A stretch of 64,000 nucleotides of DNA. Source: Nitrospirota bacterium (lineage in GTDB: Bacteria > Nitrospirota > Thermodesulfovibrionia > Thermodesulfovibrionales > JdFR-88). The position numbers and the translations under genes are program-made. The notes under the pieces are model-generated. The model was given only the letters and a program-made list of their open reading frames with translations, did not search any database and was not told where the DNA came from. Within the stretch, counting starts at the first letter, position 1, and each line of letters opens with the position of its first letter. Below are positions 18,492-28,559 of the stretch, in pieces. The stretch is taken from assembly GCA_021789555.1 (NCBI GenBank), contig JAJYJK010000004.1, forward strand, positions 53,813 to 117,812. The letters run 5' to 3'.

Positions 18492-20495
18492 TTACCAGCG
18501 CCGGGTCAGGCTCGCAAAGAAGGCGTGCGCATGGCCGGACTGGTACTCCGGGTTCAGGCTGTTGACCGCGCTGTCAAAGTCGCTGTAGAAATAACTGAGC
18601 CCGAGCTCCGTCTTCTTGCGCACGGCCCATCTGGCCTTGAAGGAATAGACGGTCTCCTTTATGTCCAGCGTCGAAAAGACGGACAGGGGAAGCAGTGAGG
18701 GGCCGTTTGAAAAATCATACTGGCTTGACGGGGAGAAATCGCCGCTTGCCGAGAAACGGTTCACCGCCCCGGTCAGCTCAAGCTTATCGACCGGCGTGTA
18801 ATTGGCCGAGACCGTGTAGTTATGCGAGATGTCGGTGTAGGGCACATTCGGGTCCAGGAACTGCGCGCCCGCGGGGCCCGTGTAAACCAGGTCCTGCCTC
18901 ACCTTTGAGCGCCAGTATGCGTAGCCCGCATCCAATGTAATATTCCGCCTGATTGGAAATACGATATCGCCCGAGAATTTGTCCCTCCGCACGTCCCTGT
19001 TTGCGGCATTCGTGATGCCGGAGGTGGTCTCGTCTATTATCAGCACGTTGTCCCTTGTCTCGTGGGAAAGCTCGTAGCTTGCGAAGGCCGTGATCCCCCC
19101 CGGGAAGCTCCATGTGGCGGACAGGGTGCCGGCATCGCCGTTATTTGGCTGGTAATTGTACGCCGGGGAGCCGTACCATTCGTGGGTGTACTGCCCCCTA
19201 AGTTTCAGCATGCGGACAGGGCGGTAGTCCACATTGAACGAAGTCCTGGTGCTCCTGGTGGACGCGGGTAAAAGCCCGTCTTCCCAGAAGGTGGAATTTT
19301 CGCGCCTTTCGTTGTTCCAGGAGATCTGGCTGCCTACCGACAGATTGTATGTGATCCTGTAGCGGGCCACACCGGTTACGGTGTCCGTCACCGAGGAGAT
19401 CGGCGGCCGGATGGAGTTGATCAGCGCGGGTGGCGGGAGATTGAACTGGCTGTAAAGCTGGTTCAGGGTCGAGCTGATATTCTCCTCGGAAAGCTCCTCG
19501 TGTTTGTACCTTGCCACCAGCATAAGCGGCGTCACCGGTATGACCCTTATCTCGCCGTCGCCGAAGAAATAATCGGCGCGGGCGCCTGAGGTATCGTTCG
19601 TCCTTGATATCTTCGACAGCGTTCCCATGGCGTATATCATGCCCGTGTATGAGCTGTGTATCCTGAATGTGTCCGTGTTGCCCTCCAGTTCGGGTATCAG
19701 GTTGTGGAACCAGGAGACGCCACTGTCATTGGTGTAGCTCATGACCTCATTGCCGGCGGAAAACCTCTTGAACCCGTGCGAATAATCCATCTCCACGGGG
19801 CCCAGATGACCGTTCAGGCCCACCCTTATATCGGTCGTGCGCATGTCCACGGGCCTGTCCTGGGAGACCCTCACGATATCGCTGAATGAACCCGAGCCGC
19901 CAAGGAATATCTGCTGCATGTCTCCCGACTGAACCACGTTCATGCCCTGCAGATATATATGGAAGGGATAGTCGTGGGTTTTGAAACGCAGAGAGACGCG
20001 GTTGATTCCCATCCTTACGCCGTATTGGACCCCGGTATCGGACTGATCCAAATCCGAGCCATTTCTGGACGGGTTGCCTGCAAGCGTAATGTTGGGCAGG
20101 TTATGGAAGAGGCTGCTGCCCAAAAACCTGAAAAGGACGGTATCGCTGTAAGCGTAGCGGAAATCGGCAAAGTAGTCTTTTTTATTGAGGACGTCAAGCT
20201 CCAGGTGGACCCGGTTCGGGAACGGGAAGGCGATGATCTCGCCGCCCAGGCCGAGGGAATCGCTCGCGTAGCCGTATGGCAGCGCATTGCTGCCGCCGTT
20301 TAAGTGGGCGTCAGTAAAACCTCCCCACAGGCTGTACTCGGGGGCTATCTCCGGGTACTTGTAAACCTGGTTGTCCGCCTCGTCCTGCGCGAAGGCCGCG
20401 GAGGCGAGCATGAACAGGAGCACCGGAAGAAAAAGGACGGCGCATATACCTCTTTCCGTTTCAGCCCGCGTCCGCCACCTCACCGGGTGAACCAT
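18492..20495 (-). CDS. MtrB/PioB-type outer-membrane beta-barrel (porin of a porin-cytochrome conduit)
   Basis: Signal-like N-terminus ending ASAAFAQ, then EYSLWGGFTDAHLNGGSNALPYG and ~600 aa of alternating aromatic beta-strand sequence ending RRW. Overlaps the decaheme gene by 16 bp. Confidence 0.8.
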   Translation of the reverse strand: MVHPVRWRTRAETERGICAVLFLPVLLFMLASAAFAQDEADNQVYKYPEIAPEYSLWGGFTDAHLNGGSNALPYGYASDSLGLGGEIIAFPFPNRVHLELDVLNKKDYFADFRYAYSDTVLFRFLGSSLFHNLPNITLAGNPSRNGSDLDQSDTGVQYGVRMGINRVSLRFKTHDYPFHIYLQGMNVVQSGDMQQIFLGGSGSFSDIVRVSQDRPVDMRTTDIRVGLNGHLGPVEMDYSHGFKRFSAGNEVMSYTNDSGVSWFHNLIPELEGNTDTFRIHSSYTGMIYAMGTLSKISRTNDTSGARADYFFGDGEIRVIPVTPLMLVARYKHEELSEENISSTLNQLYSQFNLPPPALINSIRPPISSVTDTVTGVARYRITYNLSVGSQISWNNERRENSTFWEDGLLPASTRSTRTSFNVDYRPVRMLKLRGQYTHEWYGSPAYNYQPNNGDAGTLSATWSFPGGITAFASYELSHETRDNVLIIDETTSGITNAANRDVRRDKFSGDIVFPIRRNITLDAGYAYWRSKVRQDLVYTGPAGAQFLDPNVPYTDISHNYTVSANYTPVDKLELTGAVNRFSASGDFSPSSQYDFSNGPSLLPLSVFSTLDIKETVYSFKARWAVRKKTELGLSYFYSDFDSAVNSLNPEYQSGHAHAFFASLTRRW

Positions 20496-21628
20496 CCTTT
20501 ACCGGAAGTGGGCGGCAGGTCGGAGCCGTGGATTTGCGAATGGCAGTCGGTGCACCTCGTATAAGTGGCCCGGGTGTTGAGGGCGTTTATCAGATGCCCT
20601 TCATGGCACTGGAGACAGAGGAAGGGCTGTCTCAGTTTCAAGAGGTCATCGTTTGGCGAGCCGTGCTGGTTGTGGCAGACAAGGCAGTTTTCCGTATTTT
20701 CCGCGTGCTCGTAAATGAAAGGGCCCTCCTTGTCGGCGTGGCACTGGGTGCAGGTGGCCTTGATGGTGGGCTTCCGCAAAAGCTTCGGGTTCCCCCCGTG
20801 AGGGTCGTGGCAGTCGGTGCAGAATATCTTGCCCTCGGGAACCGGATGATGGCTTATCTGGTTGAATTCGCTCTTTATGTCCTGATGGCACCTGAAACAC
20901 ATCGACGCCGTGTCCCTGGGGTTTACGATGAGGTCCGGCCCGTGGTGGATATTGTGGCAGTCCTCGCAGTCCACGCCGTTTAAGGCGTGGGGGCTCGTGT
21001 TCCAGGCGTGAAGGTTGAAAGTGGCGTTTCCGGTATGGCATTTAAGGCATATGAGGGATTTCGCGGTCGGCGGCAGGCCCTTTATGTCGATGAACGTCTT
21101 ATAGTCGCAGGAGAGGGTCTTTCCCTCCTTCCGCGCCTCTTTCACCTTCCGCCGCGTAAGCCCCATTATGGCCAGGCTGCCAGGCCCGTGGCAGGACTCG
21201 CAGTCCACAATCGGAAGACCGGATTTGGGCGAAAGCTGGGCGCCCATCGTGCTTGCCTCAAAATCCCTCTTTATCTGGTCATGGTAATGGCAGGACCTCA
21301 GACAATTGGCATTGCCCACGTAATCGGCATCGAACCTGCCCGCAAGCATCTTTTCATATTCTTTTATGGGTATTAAGGGTTTTGAGGTCTTCAGGGTCTC
21401 GCAGCCCGCAGGCAGGAACAAGGCCGTCAAAATCAAAAAGGCAAGGAGCGGCAGATACCTCGAAAAGGCCGGCGAGAAGGCATTGTCCGTTTTTTTGAAG
21501 ACAACACGCCCGCTCTCCGTCGAGAGATTCCATCCGGATGGATTTTCACTTTCAACAGAGGGAGTTTTTTTATTTTTTATTATTATTCGCCCGGTTGCCC
21601 CTTTTGAGGCAATACGCCTGCTCTGCAT
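20480..21628 (-). CDS. MtrA/DmsE-type multiheme c-type cytochrome (9 CXXCH + 1 CX3CH)
   Basis: Counted motifs: CLRSCH (CX3CH), CESCH, CLKCH, CEDCH, CFRCH, CTDCH, CTQCH, CLVCH, CLQCH, CTDCH. Confidence 0.9.
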   Translation of the reverse strand: MQSRRIASKGATGRIIIKNKKTPSVESENPSGWNLSTESGRVVFKKTDNAFSPAFSRYLPLLAFLILTALFLPAGCETLKTSKPLIPIKEYEKMLAGRFDADYVGNANCLRSCHYHDQIKRDFEASTMGAQLSPKSGLPIVDCESCHGPGSLAIMGLTRRKVKEARKEGKTLSCDYKTFIDIKGLPPTAKSLICLKCHTGNATFNLHAWNTSPHALNGVDCEDCHNIHHGPDLIVNPRDTASMCFRCHQDIKSEFNQISHHPVPEGKIFCTDCHDPHGGNPKLLRKPTIKATCTQCHADKEGPFIYEHAENTENCLVCHNQHGSPNDDLLKLRQPFLCLQCHEGHLINALNTRATYTRCTDCHSQIHGSDLPPTSGKGWFTR

Positions 21629-21663
21629 TCAGCCCCCAACATCATAAAAAAACCGTGTGAAAC

Positions 21664-21691
21664 TATATATTTTAGGTCCTCAAAAAGTCAA
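21664..21691 (-). promoter_or_regulatory. Candidate sigma70-like promoter for the cytochrome/porin pair
   Basis: Minus strand TTGACT-N16-TATATA (or N18-TATAGT), 36 bp upstream of the listed cytochrome ORF start. Confidence 0.4.
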
Positions 21692-21783
21692 GCTCTGACG
21701 GGCGTATTGTCAAGGCAAAATAGAAATTTCCTGCTTTGGGCGGGCTCAGGCACCCGGCGGTTGCGCGGCAGAACGCTGTCGAA

Positions 21784-22932
21784 CTAGGGGGCGGTTTTTT
21801 TTATGGCGTCCTCAATAAACCGGGCGGGGGAGCCGCCTGAAAAATGGATCCGGACAATTTCAGAGCCGATCTCCTTTGTCTGCCTGTACGTCTCGTCAAC
21901 GGCCCTTTCCACCACGGCCCAGCCCTCGCGTGGGCCGTCCGTCCCTTTTTCAAGGAAAAGGCCGGCGGCCTTCTCTATCTTCACGGAGAGGAGTTTTCTG
22001 TAGCCGGCCAGAAAGGCGGCATAGAATGCTAGTGAGCCCGTTTTCTTTCCGTCCATGATGTAGCGGAGCATCCCTTCCGGGCAGGTGTCGGCGAGCACGT
22101 CTTTCAAGGCCCTGAGGTACATGGCGTGTTTGGCCTCCCGCGTCTCCATGAGCATCTCCGACCATGCCGGGCCGAGTCTTTTCCGCTCGGCCGCCTCTCC
22201 AAGCTCGTGCCTTATGTACGTCCTTAGTTCCTCCCTCGAAACGGCAGAAAGCATATCTGTCATTTCCGGCCCCGCCTCCGGGGCGGCCCCTGCCCGTTGC
22301 GCAATACCGGGGGCGACGCCGTAATACGAGAATGCCGCCCGCAGAAGGCCCGAGGGTTTTGCCCTGTATTCCTCGAATTTCTGCCATATCAGATTTTCAT
22401 TGGCCTCCAGGCGGGCAAAGACGCAGTCCCCCGCGAGCATGGCGACCGCGGCCGAAAGGTCCCTTGCGTATTCCCTGCCGCAGGTGTAAATTTCGAGGCC
22501 GTCCTCTGTCTCGCTCCCGATGACGTCGGCAAGAAAGAAGGTGGCCCGAAGATGGGGCCCGTAGCCCGCCGCGTAAACGAGCCCGCGGTCAATCAGCACC
22601 CGGTTTATGCCGGCCGAATCAAACGCGTCAAAGCGCGCGGCCTCCTCCGGGTTGTCCGCCTTCACCCCCCCCGTCTCTACCTTCAACCCCTTTATCTCGA
22701 CCGGCCCGAACGGCCGACCGTCAATCTCGCCCCAAAGGGCCTCCCTTTCGCCGATCCACCCGGCAATCCGCGCATTTTCCACCTTCTGCCACGGCCGCAG
22801 GCCGTGCTCTGAGTAGTAAAGCTCCCGGAGCCTCATCAAGAGCCCGCAGACGGAATAAAGCCCCCAGCTCCTGGCGTCCGCTATATCACAATTGCTCTTG
22901 ACGCTGCTTACAAGCAGGTCATCCGGCTCCAT
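21784..22932 (-). CDS. Conserved hypothetical protein (possibly Sfum_1244-type family)
   Basis: 382-aa ORF beginning MEPDDLLVSSVKSNCDIADARSWGLYSVCGLLMRLRELYYSEHGLRPWQ. Family name from memory only. Confidence 0.6.
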   Translation of the reverse strand: MEPDDLLVSSVKSNCDIADARSWGLYSVCGLLMRLRELYYSEHGLRPWQKVENARIAGWIGEREALWGEIDGRPFGPVEIKGLKVETGGVKADNPEEAARFDAFDSAGINRVLIDRGLVYAAGYGPHLRATFFLADVIGSETEDGLEIYTCGREYARDLSAAVAMLAGDCVFARLEANENLIWQKFEEYRAKPSGLLRAAFSYYGVAPGIAQRAGAAPEAGPEMTDMLSAVSREELRTYIRHELGEAAERKRLGPAWSEMLMETREAKHAMYLRALKDVLADTCPEGMLRYIMDGKKTGSLAFYAAFLAGYRKLLSVKIEKAAGLFLEKGTDGPREGWAVVERAVDETYRQTKEIGSEIVRIHFSGGSPARFIEDAIKKTAP

Positions 22933-23071
22933 CTGTAGATGATAACACGGCCGGTTTTTAAAAATGACGCCCGGTGATAGCAGTTATCCCGGCCTCCTTC
23001 CTGCTTATGCCGCCTGATTTGATGTAAACAAAACATTGGCGTTAAAATAAGGGTGAAAAACGAAACCGCAC

Positions 23072-23857
23072 GTGAGGAAGATAAGACTCCTGCTCGAATA
23101 TGATGGCGCGCGCTACAGCGGCTGGCAGAGCCAGCGTAAGGGCGATAGTGTCCCCACCATCCAGGAAGCAATTGAAAAACAACTAAAAAAGTTCCTGAAA
23201 TCCGAAGGCGTGTCCGTCGTCTCCGCGGGCAGGACGGACGCGGGCGTACACGCCCTGGGGCAGGTGGCGACCTTCATCGCGGGCCCGGACTTCGGGCTTG
23301 CGCCGCAGACCGTGAAGAAGGCCCTCAATGCCATGTTGCCGCCCGACATCAGCGTCATCGAGGCAAGCGACTGCCCCGCGGAGTTTCACCCCAGGCGGGA
23401 CGCGATAAAAAAGACCTACTTCTACCTGATCGCGGCCACAACGCGCCCGCCCGTCTTTGTCAGGCCGTACACGTGGCGGCTCCCCTTTCAACTGGACCTG
23501 GAGAGGATGAAAATGGCGGCCCGGCCACTTGTCGGCAGGAGGGATTTCACCTCTTTCAGGGCGTCCGGCTGCGGGGCGAATACGCCTGTGAAAGAGGTCC
23601 TGTCGGCCGAAATAACGCCGCTTCGGGAGGTGGAGTTCCTGACCGTGCGTCTAAGCGGAGATTTCCTAAGGATCAGCATTACGGCGGACGGGTTTTTGAG
23701 GCACATGGCCAGAAACATCGTGGGCACGCTCGTGGAGGCCGGAAGGGGAAGGATAAGGCCGGAACAGATGGAGGAGATCATAGCCGCCCGTGACAGGAGG
23801 CTTGCGGGACCGACCGCGCCCGCCCACGGACTGTTCCTTGAGCGGGTGTATTACTAG
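23072..23857 (+). CDS. truA: tRNA pseudouridine(38-40) synthase
   Basis: LLEYDGARYSGWQSQ, AGRTDAGVHALGQVA, FLRHMARNIVGTLVEAGRG. Confidence 0.96.
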   Translation: MRKIRLLLEYDGARYSGWQSQRKGDSVPTIQEAIEKQLKKFLKSEGVSVVSAGRTDAGVHALGQVATFIAGPDFGLAPQTVKKALNAMLPPDISVIEASDCPAEFHPRRDAIKKTYFYLIAATTRPPVFVRPYTWRLPFQLDLERMKMAARPLVGRRDFTSFRASGCGANTPVKEVLSAEITPLREVEFLTVRLSGDFLRISITADGFLRHMARNIVGTLVEAGRGRIRPEQMEEIIAARDRRLAGPTAPAHGLFLERVYY

Positions 23858-23921
23858 AAACTGGAGACTGAAAACCGGGGCTGGCGACTAAAAACCAGAG
23901 ATTCGGCAGGACGCCGCGACG

Positions 23922-24524
23922 TCAGATGCCGGTTTCCCGCTCCATCGCCTCCATTATCTCTCTTTTCTCCTGGTCGTCCTTGCAGTATATGGCGAAAGGC
24001 ATCACCTTCAGGCGTTCGAGGTCTATCTCCTCGCCGCACTCCTCGCAGATGCCGTAGGTGCCCTCGTCGAGCTTTCTCAGGGCCTCATCGATCTTGGCCA
24101 GGTTCTCCCGGTGGGTGCTGAGCTGTTTCAGGCTTATGTCCTCGGAAAGGTCGACCACAGACCAGTCGCCGTCATCCAGGGCGGTCTCCACGATCTGCCT
24201 GTTTTCTCCGCTGATGATCCTGCCTATCTCCTTTTTCGCTTCGCCCAGGATCATGCCGCGCTGCCGGATGAGCTCCCTTCTGAGCGCAAGCTCCCTTTCG
24301 TCGGGCGCCTCCGTCCTTGTTTTCTTCGGAGGGATTTCCGCCGCCGGGGCCGTCTTCGGCTTGGTCCTGCCGGCCGCCGCTTTCGCCTTTGCCGGGCGCG
24401 AGGTCCTTACCGGATGAGAGGTTTTTTCCGCATGGGGGGTCTTTTCCGCCTTCTTTTGCCCCGTCTGTCCCCGGGCGGACGCCTGCCTGCCCGCGGGGCC
24501 TTTCACAATTTTTTTCGGGGGCAT
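23922..24524 (-). CDS. DksA/TraR-family regulator with Lys/Ala/Pro-rich N-terminal extension
   Basis: C-terminal KLDEGTYGICEECGEEIDLERLKVMPFAIYCKDDQEKRE; N-terminal ~75 aa basic low-complexity tail. Confidence 0.85.
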   Translation of the reverse strand: MPPKKIVKGPAGRQASARGQTGQKKAEKTPHAEKTSHPVRTSRPAKAKAAAGRTKPKTAPAAEIPPKKTRTEAPDERELALRRELIRQRGMILGEAKKEIGRIISGENRQIVETALDDGDWSVVDLSEDISLKQLSTHRENLAKIDEALRKLDEGTYGICEECGEEIDLERLKVMPFAIYCKDDQEKREIMEAMERETGI

Positions 24525-24526
24525 TT

Positions 24527-24667
24527 TTATTTTTTCTCCTGCTCTGCGGGATCGGTTTCCTTATATATCTCCTGGATGCTCCTGATCTTGATGCCTGCCT
24601 GTTGCAGGGCCTTCTGTATATCGACGGTCTTTGCGTCTTCTACTTTCAGCATGAAATTGGATTTCAT
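24527..24667 (-). CDS. 46-aa small protein between frr and dksA (not in the supplied ORF track)
   Basis: ATG...TAA frame read by hand: MKSNFMLKVEDAKTVDIQKALQQAGIKIRSIQEIYKETDPAEQEKK. Its stop lies 2 nt before the dksA ATG. Confidence 0.55.
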   Translation of the reverse strand: MKSNFMLKVEDAKTVDIQKALQQAGIKIRSIQEIYKETDPAEQEKK

Positions 24668-24670
24668 CGT

Positions 24671-25228
24671 CTAGACCTCCATTATCTCTTTTTCCTTGGT
24701 TTCAAGAAGGCCGTCAACCTTCCCGATGTAGGAATCGGTTATTTTCTGGACCTCGGCGATGGTCTTTTTCACCTCGTCCTCGCTCATGTGCTGGTCCTTC
24801 TCGAGCTTCTTGACGCCTTCGTTCATGTCGCGCCGGACGTTCCTGAGGGCCACCCTCGTCTCCTCGGCCTTTTTCCTTACCACCTTAACCAGCTCGCGCC
24901 TGCGCTCCTCCGTGAGCATGGGGATTGGCAGCCTGATGAGCTTCCCGTCATTGGCGGGCGTCAGGCCGAGGTCGGACTTCATCAGGGCCCGCTCTATCTC
25001 GCCTATCATCTTCTGCTCCCAGGGCTGAATGACTATGAGGCGGCTCTCGGGCACCGAGAGGGCGGCCACCTGCTGAAGCGGGGTGGGGGTGTTGTAGTAA
25101 TCGACCATTATGCCCTCCAGGAGCGCCAGCGAGGCCCTGCCGGTCCGCACCGCATTGAATTCCTTCCGGAGGATGTCCAGGGCGGCGTCCATCCGGTGCA
25201 GGAGCTTGTCTTTCAGCGCCTTTTCCAT
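24671..25228 (-). CDS. frr: Ribosome recycling factor
   Basis: FNAVRTGRASLALLEGIMVDYYNTPTPLQQVAALSVPE. Confidence 0.97.
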   Translation of the reverse strand: MEKALKDKLLHRMDAALDILRKEFNAVRTGRASLALLEGIMVDYYNTPTPLQQVAALSVPESRLIVIQPWEQKMIGEIERALMKSDLGLTPANDGKLIRLPIPMLTEERRRELVKVVRKKAEETRVALRNVRRDMNEGVKKLEKDQHMSEDEVKKTIAEVQKITDSYIGKVDGLLETKEKEIMEV

Positions 25229-25229
25229 A

Positions 25230-25943
25230 TCACTCTATTATAGTGCCTACTTTCTTGCCCGCGAGGAGGCCCTTTATGTTGCCTCTCCCCTTGAGATTAA
25301 ATACCACAATCGGCATGTGGTTGTCCATACATAAAGTTATGGCGGTGGAATCCATCACCTTGAGGCCCTTCCTTATCACGTCCAGGTAGGATATCCTGTC
25401 GAACTTCTTCGCCCTGGGGTCCTTGATCGGGTCGGCCGAATAGACGCCGTCGACCTTGGTCGCCTTGAAGATCACGTCCGCGCCGATTTCCATGGCCCTC
25501 AGGGCCGCGGCGGTGTCCGTGGTGAAGTAAGGGTTTCCGGTGCCGGCGGCGAAGATGACGACCCTGCCCTTTTCGAGGTGCCTTACCGCCTTTCTCCTTA
25601 TATACGGCTCGGCAAGCTCGCGCATCTCTATGGCGGACTGCACCCTGGTGGGGATGCCCAGCTTCTCAAGGGCGTTCTGGACGGCAAGGGCGTTTATGAC
25701 TGTCGCAAGCATGCCCATGTAATCCGCCGCGGAGCGCTCCATGCCCTGGGCCGACGCCTCGACGCCCCTGAATATGTTCCCGCCGCCTATGACGAGGGCC
25801 ACCTGGACGCCGGTCTTCAGCGTCTCCCGGACCTCGCGGGCTATGTAATCGACGGTCCCGGGGTCTATCCCGTAAGAGCGTTCCCCCATCAGGGCCTCGC
25901 CGCTTAGCTTTATCAGAAGGCGCGTGAAGACGGGTTTCTTCAC
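25230..25943 (-). CDS. pyrH: UMP kinase (probable GTG start at 25943)
   Basis: [44 protein letters not shown]-type motif; follows tsf. Confidence 0.96.
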   Translation of the reverse strand: MKKPVFTRLLIKLSGEALMGERSYGIDPGTVDYIAREVRETLKTGVQVALVIGGGNIFRGVEASAQGMERSAADYMGMLATVINALAVQNALEKLGIPTRVQSAIEMRELAEPYIRRKAVRHLEKGRVVIFAAGTGNPYFTTDTAAALRAMEIGADVIFKATKVDGVYSADPIKDPRAKKFDRISYLDVIRKGLKVMDSTAITLCMDNHMPIVVFNLKGRGNIKGLLAGKKVGTIIE

Positions 25944-25968
25944 CTTTTTGGGGGCGGGGCCGCCCCTG

Positions 25969-26571
25969 CTATTTCGCACTTTTGCTTTCGCCAAGCTGGT
26001 ACCTTGCAAAACGCCTGACTACGATGTTTTCCCCGATCTTGGCCACCTTTTCGGTGATGATGTCCTTCACCTTCTTCTTGCCCTCCGGGTCCTTCACGAA
26101 TATCTGGTCCAGGAGGCAGCTCTCCTCGTAAAACTTCTCGATTTTCCCCTGGATTATCTTTTCGACGACATGGTCCGGCTTGCCCTGGACCTGCGCCTTG
26201 TAGATTTCCTTCTCGTGGTCGAGGACGTCCTGGGGGACGTCCTCCCGCTGCAGATAGGCCGGGCTTGCCGCCGCCACGTGCATGGCGATGTCCTTTGCGA
26301 GCCCCCGGAAATCATCCGTGCGGGCGACGAAGTCCGTCTCGCAGTTCAGTTCCAGCAGCACGCCTATCTTGTCCATGTGGATATAGGAGCTTACGAGTCC
26401 CTGGGAGGCCGCGCGCGCGGACTTTTTCTGCGCGGTCGCCATCCCCTTCTGCCTGAGGATGTCGACTGCCTTGTCCAGGTCCCCGCCGGAGGCCTCAAGG
26501 GCCTTTTTGCACTCCATCATCCCTGCGCCGGTTTTCTCCCGCAGGTCCCTGACCAGTTCCGCCGTAATCAT
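25969..26571 (-). CDS. tsf: Elongation factor Ts
   Basis: [40 protein letters not shown]. Confidence 0.97.
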   Translation of the reverse strand: MITAELVRDLREKTGAGMMECKKALEASGGDLDKAVDILRQKGMATAQKKSARAASQGLVSSYIHMDKIGVLLELNCETDFVARTDDFRGLAKDIAMHVAAASPAYLQREDVPQDVLDHEKEIYKAQVQGKPDHVVEKIIQGKIEKFYEESCLLDQIFVKDPEGKKKVKDIITEKVAKIGENIVVRRFARYQLGESKSAK

Positions 26572-27410
26572 TGCGCCGCCCCCTCCGGGAGTTCGCCTGC
26601 CGAAACGGCGCTCTCCGGGGGCTTTACTCCGGTCAAACCGGCGGGGGCCGCCTCGGCCGGAGCGGCTTCCTCCGAGGCCTTCTTTTCCTCTATCTTCGCA
26701 TCCTCGGCCACCTGCGCCGTCTTCTTGTTGTATATCTCCCTGCCTGTTATCACGGCTTCGGCCATCTTGGAGGATATGAGCGTTATGGCCCTGATGGCGT
26801 CATCGTTGCCGGGGATGACATAATCTATCTCATCCGGGTCGCAGTTCGTGTCGACTATCGCCACCGAGGGAATGGAGAGCTTCCTTACCTCCGAGACCAC
26901 TATCCTCTCCTTCTTGGGGTCGACGATAAAGACCGCCCCCGGAAGCGAGGTCATGCCCTTTATGCCGCTCAGGTTTTTATCCAGCTTGGCCCTTTCCTTC
27001 TCGATACGGGACACTTCCTTTTTGGTGAGGCGGTTATACGTGCCGTCCTCGCGCATCACGTCTATCTTTTTAAGCCTGTCGATGCTCTTCCTGACCGTCT
27101 GGAAATTGGTCAGCATCCCGCCCAGCCAGCGCTGGTTCACCCAGAAAACGCCGGCCCTCTTCGCCTCTTCCGAGATGGAGTCCTGGGCCTGCTTTTTCGT
27201 GCCCACAAATAAAACGGTCTGATTTTCCGCCGCCACATCCCGGATGAAATTGTAGGCCTCTTCGAGCCCCTTCAGGGTCTTTTGCAGGTCGATGATGTAG
27301 ATACCGTTTCTTTCCCCGAAGATGTACCGCTTCATCTTGGGGTTCCATCTCTTGACCTGGTGCCCGAAATGGACGCCGGCCTCGAGAAGCTCCTTCATTG
27401 TCGCTATCAT
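26568..27410 (-). CDS. rpsB: 30S ribosomal protein S2
   Basis: [41 protein letters not shown]. Confidence 0.97.
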   Translation of the reverse strand: MIATMKELLEAGVHFGHQVKRWNPKMKRYIFGERNGIYIIDLQKTLKGLEEAYNFIRDVAAENQTVLFVGTKKQAQDSISEEAKRAGVFWVNQRWLGGMLTNFQTVRKSIDRLKKIDVMREDGTYNRLTKKEVSRIEKERAKLDKNLSGIKGMTSLPGAVFIVDPKKERIVVSEVRKLSIPSVAIVDTNCDPDEIDYVIPGNDDAIRAITLISSKMAEAVITGREIYNKKTAQVAEDAKIEEKKASEEAAPAEAAPAGLTGVKPPESAVSAGELPEGAAQ

Positions 27411-27672
27411 TGTTTGCCCTTCCTCCTTCAGGTTTTTATCCTCCGTCCTCGCCCCTTCACCCGGAGCATCCGAGACCAGCCGGGGTCGATTTGCCGGACG
27501 TGTGTAAGTTAGCTTATTAGCTTAGCATGTAAACCTCTTTTTTACAAGATTAATTAAGGATTTGCACGCCCACCCGCCTTCTGCCTTATATCCAATTGCT
27601 TGCGCCGGCACTGTTTGAAAAACGCCGGGCGATGGCGGCGCTATCTTCCGTAGTTTCAGTCTTGGGAGGACC

Positions 27673-28419
27673 GTGTTAAAATCACATACCATGACAGGGC
27701 TGATTTCATCCGTCCCATTCGAGGCCGACCTGATACTTGATTCGTTTAAGAGGAAGAAAATTTCCGCCCCGCTTGTCGAGGGGACGATTGGGGAGAGAGG
27801 GAAAAAAGCGGCCTACATATGCTCCGGCATCGGAATTGCCAACGCTGCGCGCGCAGTGGCCATCCTGGCTGAAAGGAAAAAACCGGAGGCGATCTTTCTC
27901 TTTGGCATAGGGGGGGCGTATCCCTCCTCGGGCCTCAAAAAGGGAGACCTTGCGGCCGCCGAGGTGGAAATCTACGCCGAAGGCGGCCTGATCCGGGAAA
28001 AAGGCTGGGCAAAGACCGGGGGCGCATCAAAAGTGCAAAATTATGACGGGTTCAGGGTTTTGGGATTTCCGCTTTTAAAGAAGGACGGGAAGGTCTTTTT
28101 CAGCAGTTTCCCCCTGGACAGGCGCCTGCTTAAAGAGGCAAAAAAACGCATCCCGGACTTGAGGACGGGCCGTTTTCTTACGGTATGCGCAGCCGGCAGG
28201 TCGACAAGAAAAGCCGGCCCCCTCGGGGCCGGATACGGCGCGATTGTGGAGAATATGGAGGGCGCGGCGGCGGCCCATACGGCCCTATTCTACGGTATCC
28301 CCCTCATTGAGATTAGGGGGATAAGCAACATGGCCGGAGAGCCGCCTTCAAAGTGGCGCAAGCAGGAGGCCGCGCGCAACTGCCAGACGGCGGTGTTGAG
28401 GTTGCTGGAATTTTTATAA
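27673..28419 (+). CDS. mqnB: Futalosine hydrolase-like nucleosidase (likely MqnB)
   Basis: FGIGGAYPSSGLKKGDLAAAEVE, VENMEGAAAAHTALFYGIPLIEIRGISN. Confidence 0.8.
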   Translation: MLKSHTMTGLISSVPFEADLILDSFKRKKISAPLVEGTIGERGKKAAYICSGIGIANAARAVAILAERKKPEAIFLFGIGGAYPSSGLKKGDLAAAEVEIYAEGGLIREKGWAKTGGASKVQNYDGFRVLGFPLLKKDGKVFFSSFPLDRRLLKEAKKRIPDLRTGRFLTVCAAGRSTRKAGPLGAGYGAIVENMEGAAAAHTALFYGIPLIEIRGISNMAGEPPSKWRKQEAARNCQTAVLRLLEFL

Positions 28420-28559
28420 AATTTTGCCCTTGGCCGACTGCATTTTTAAACGCTTCCCCTTTTGAAAATATTCCGCCCGGACTTGTATAATTAGCCGATG
28501 CCCCCGGAACTACAATGCCTCCCGGAAATACAATGCCATGAAATTCCTCCCGCTTCACA

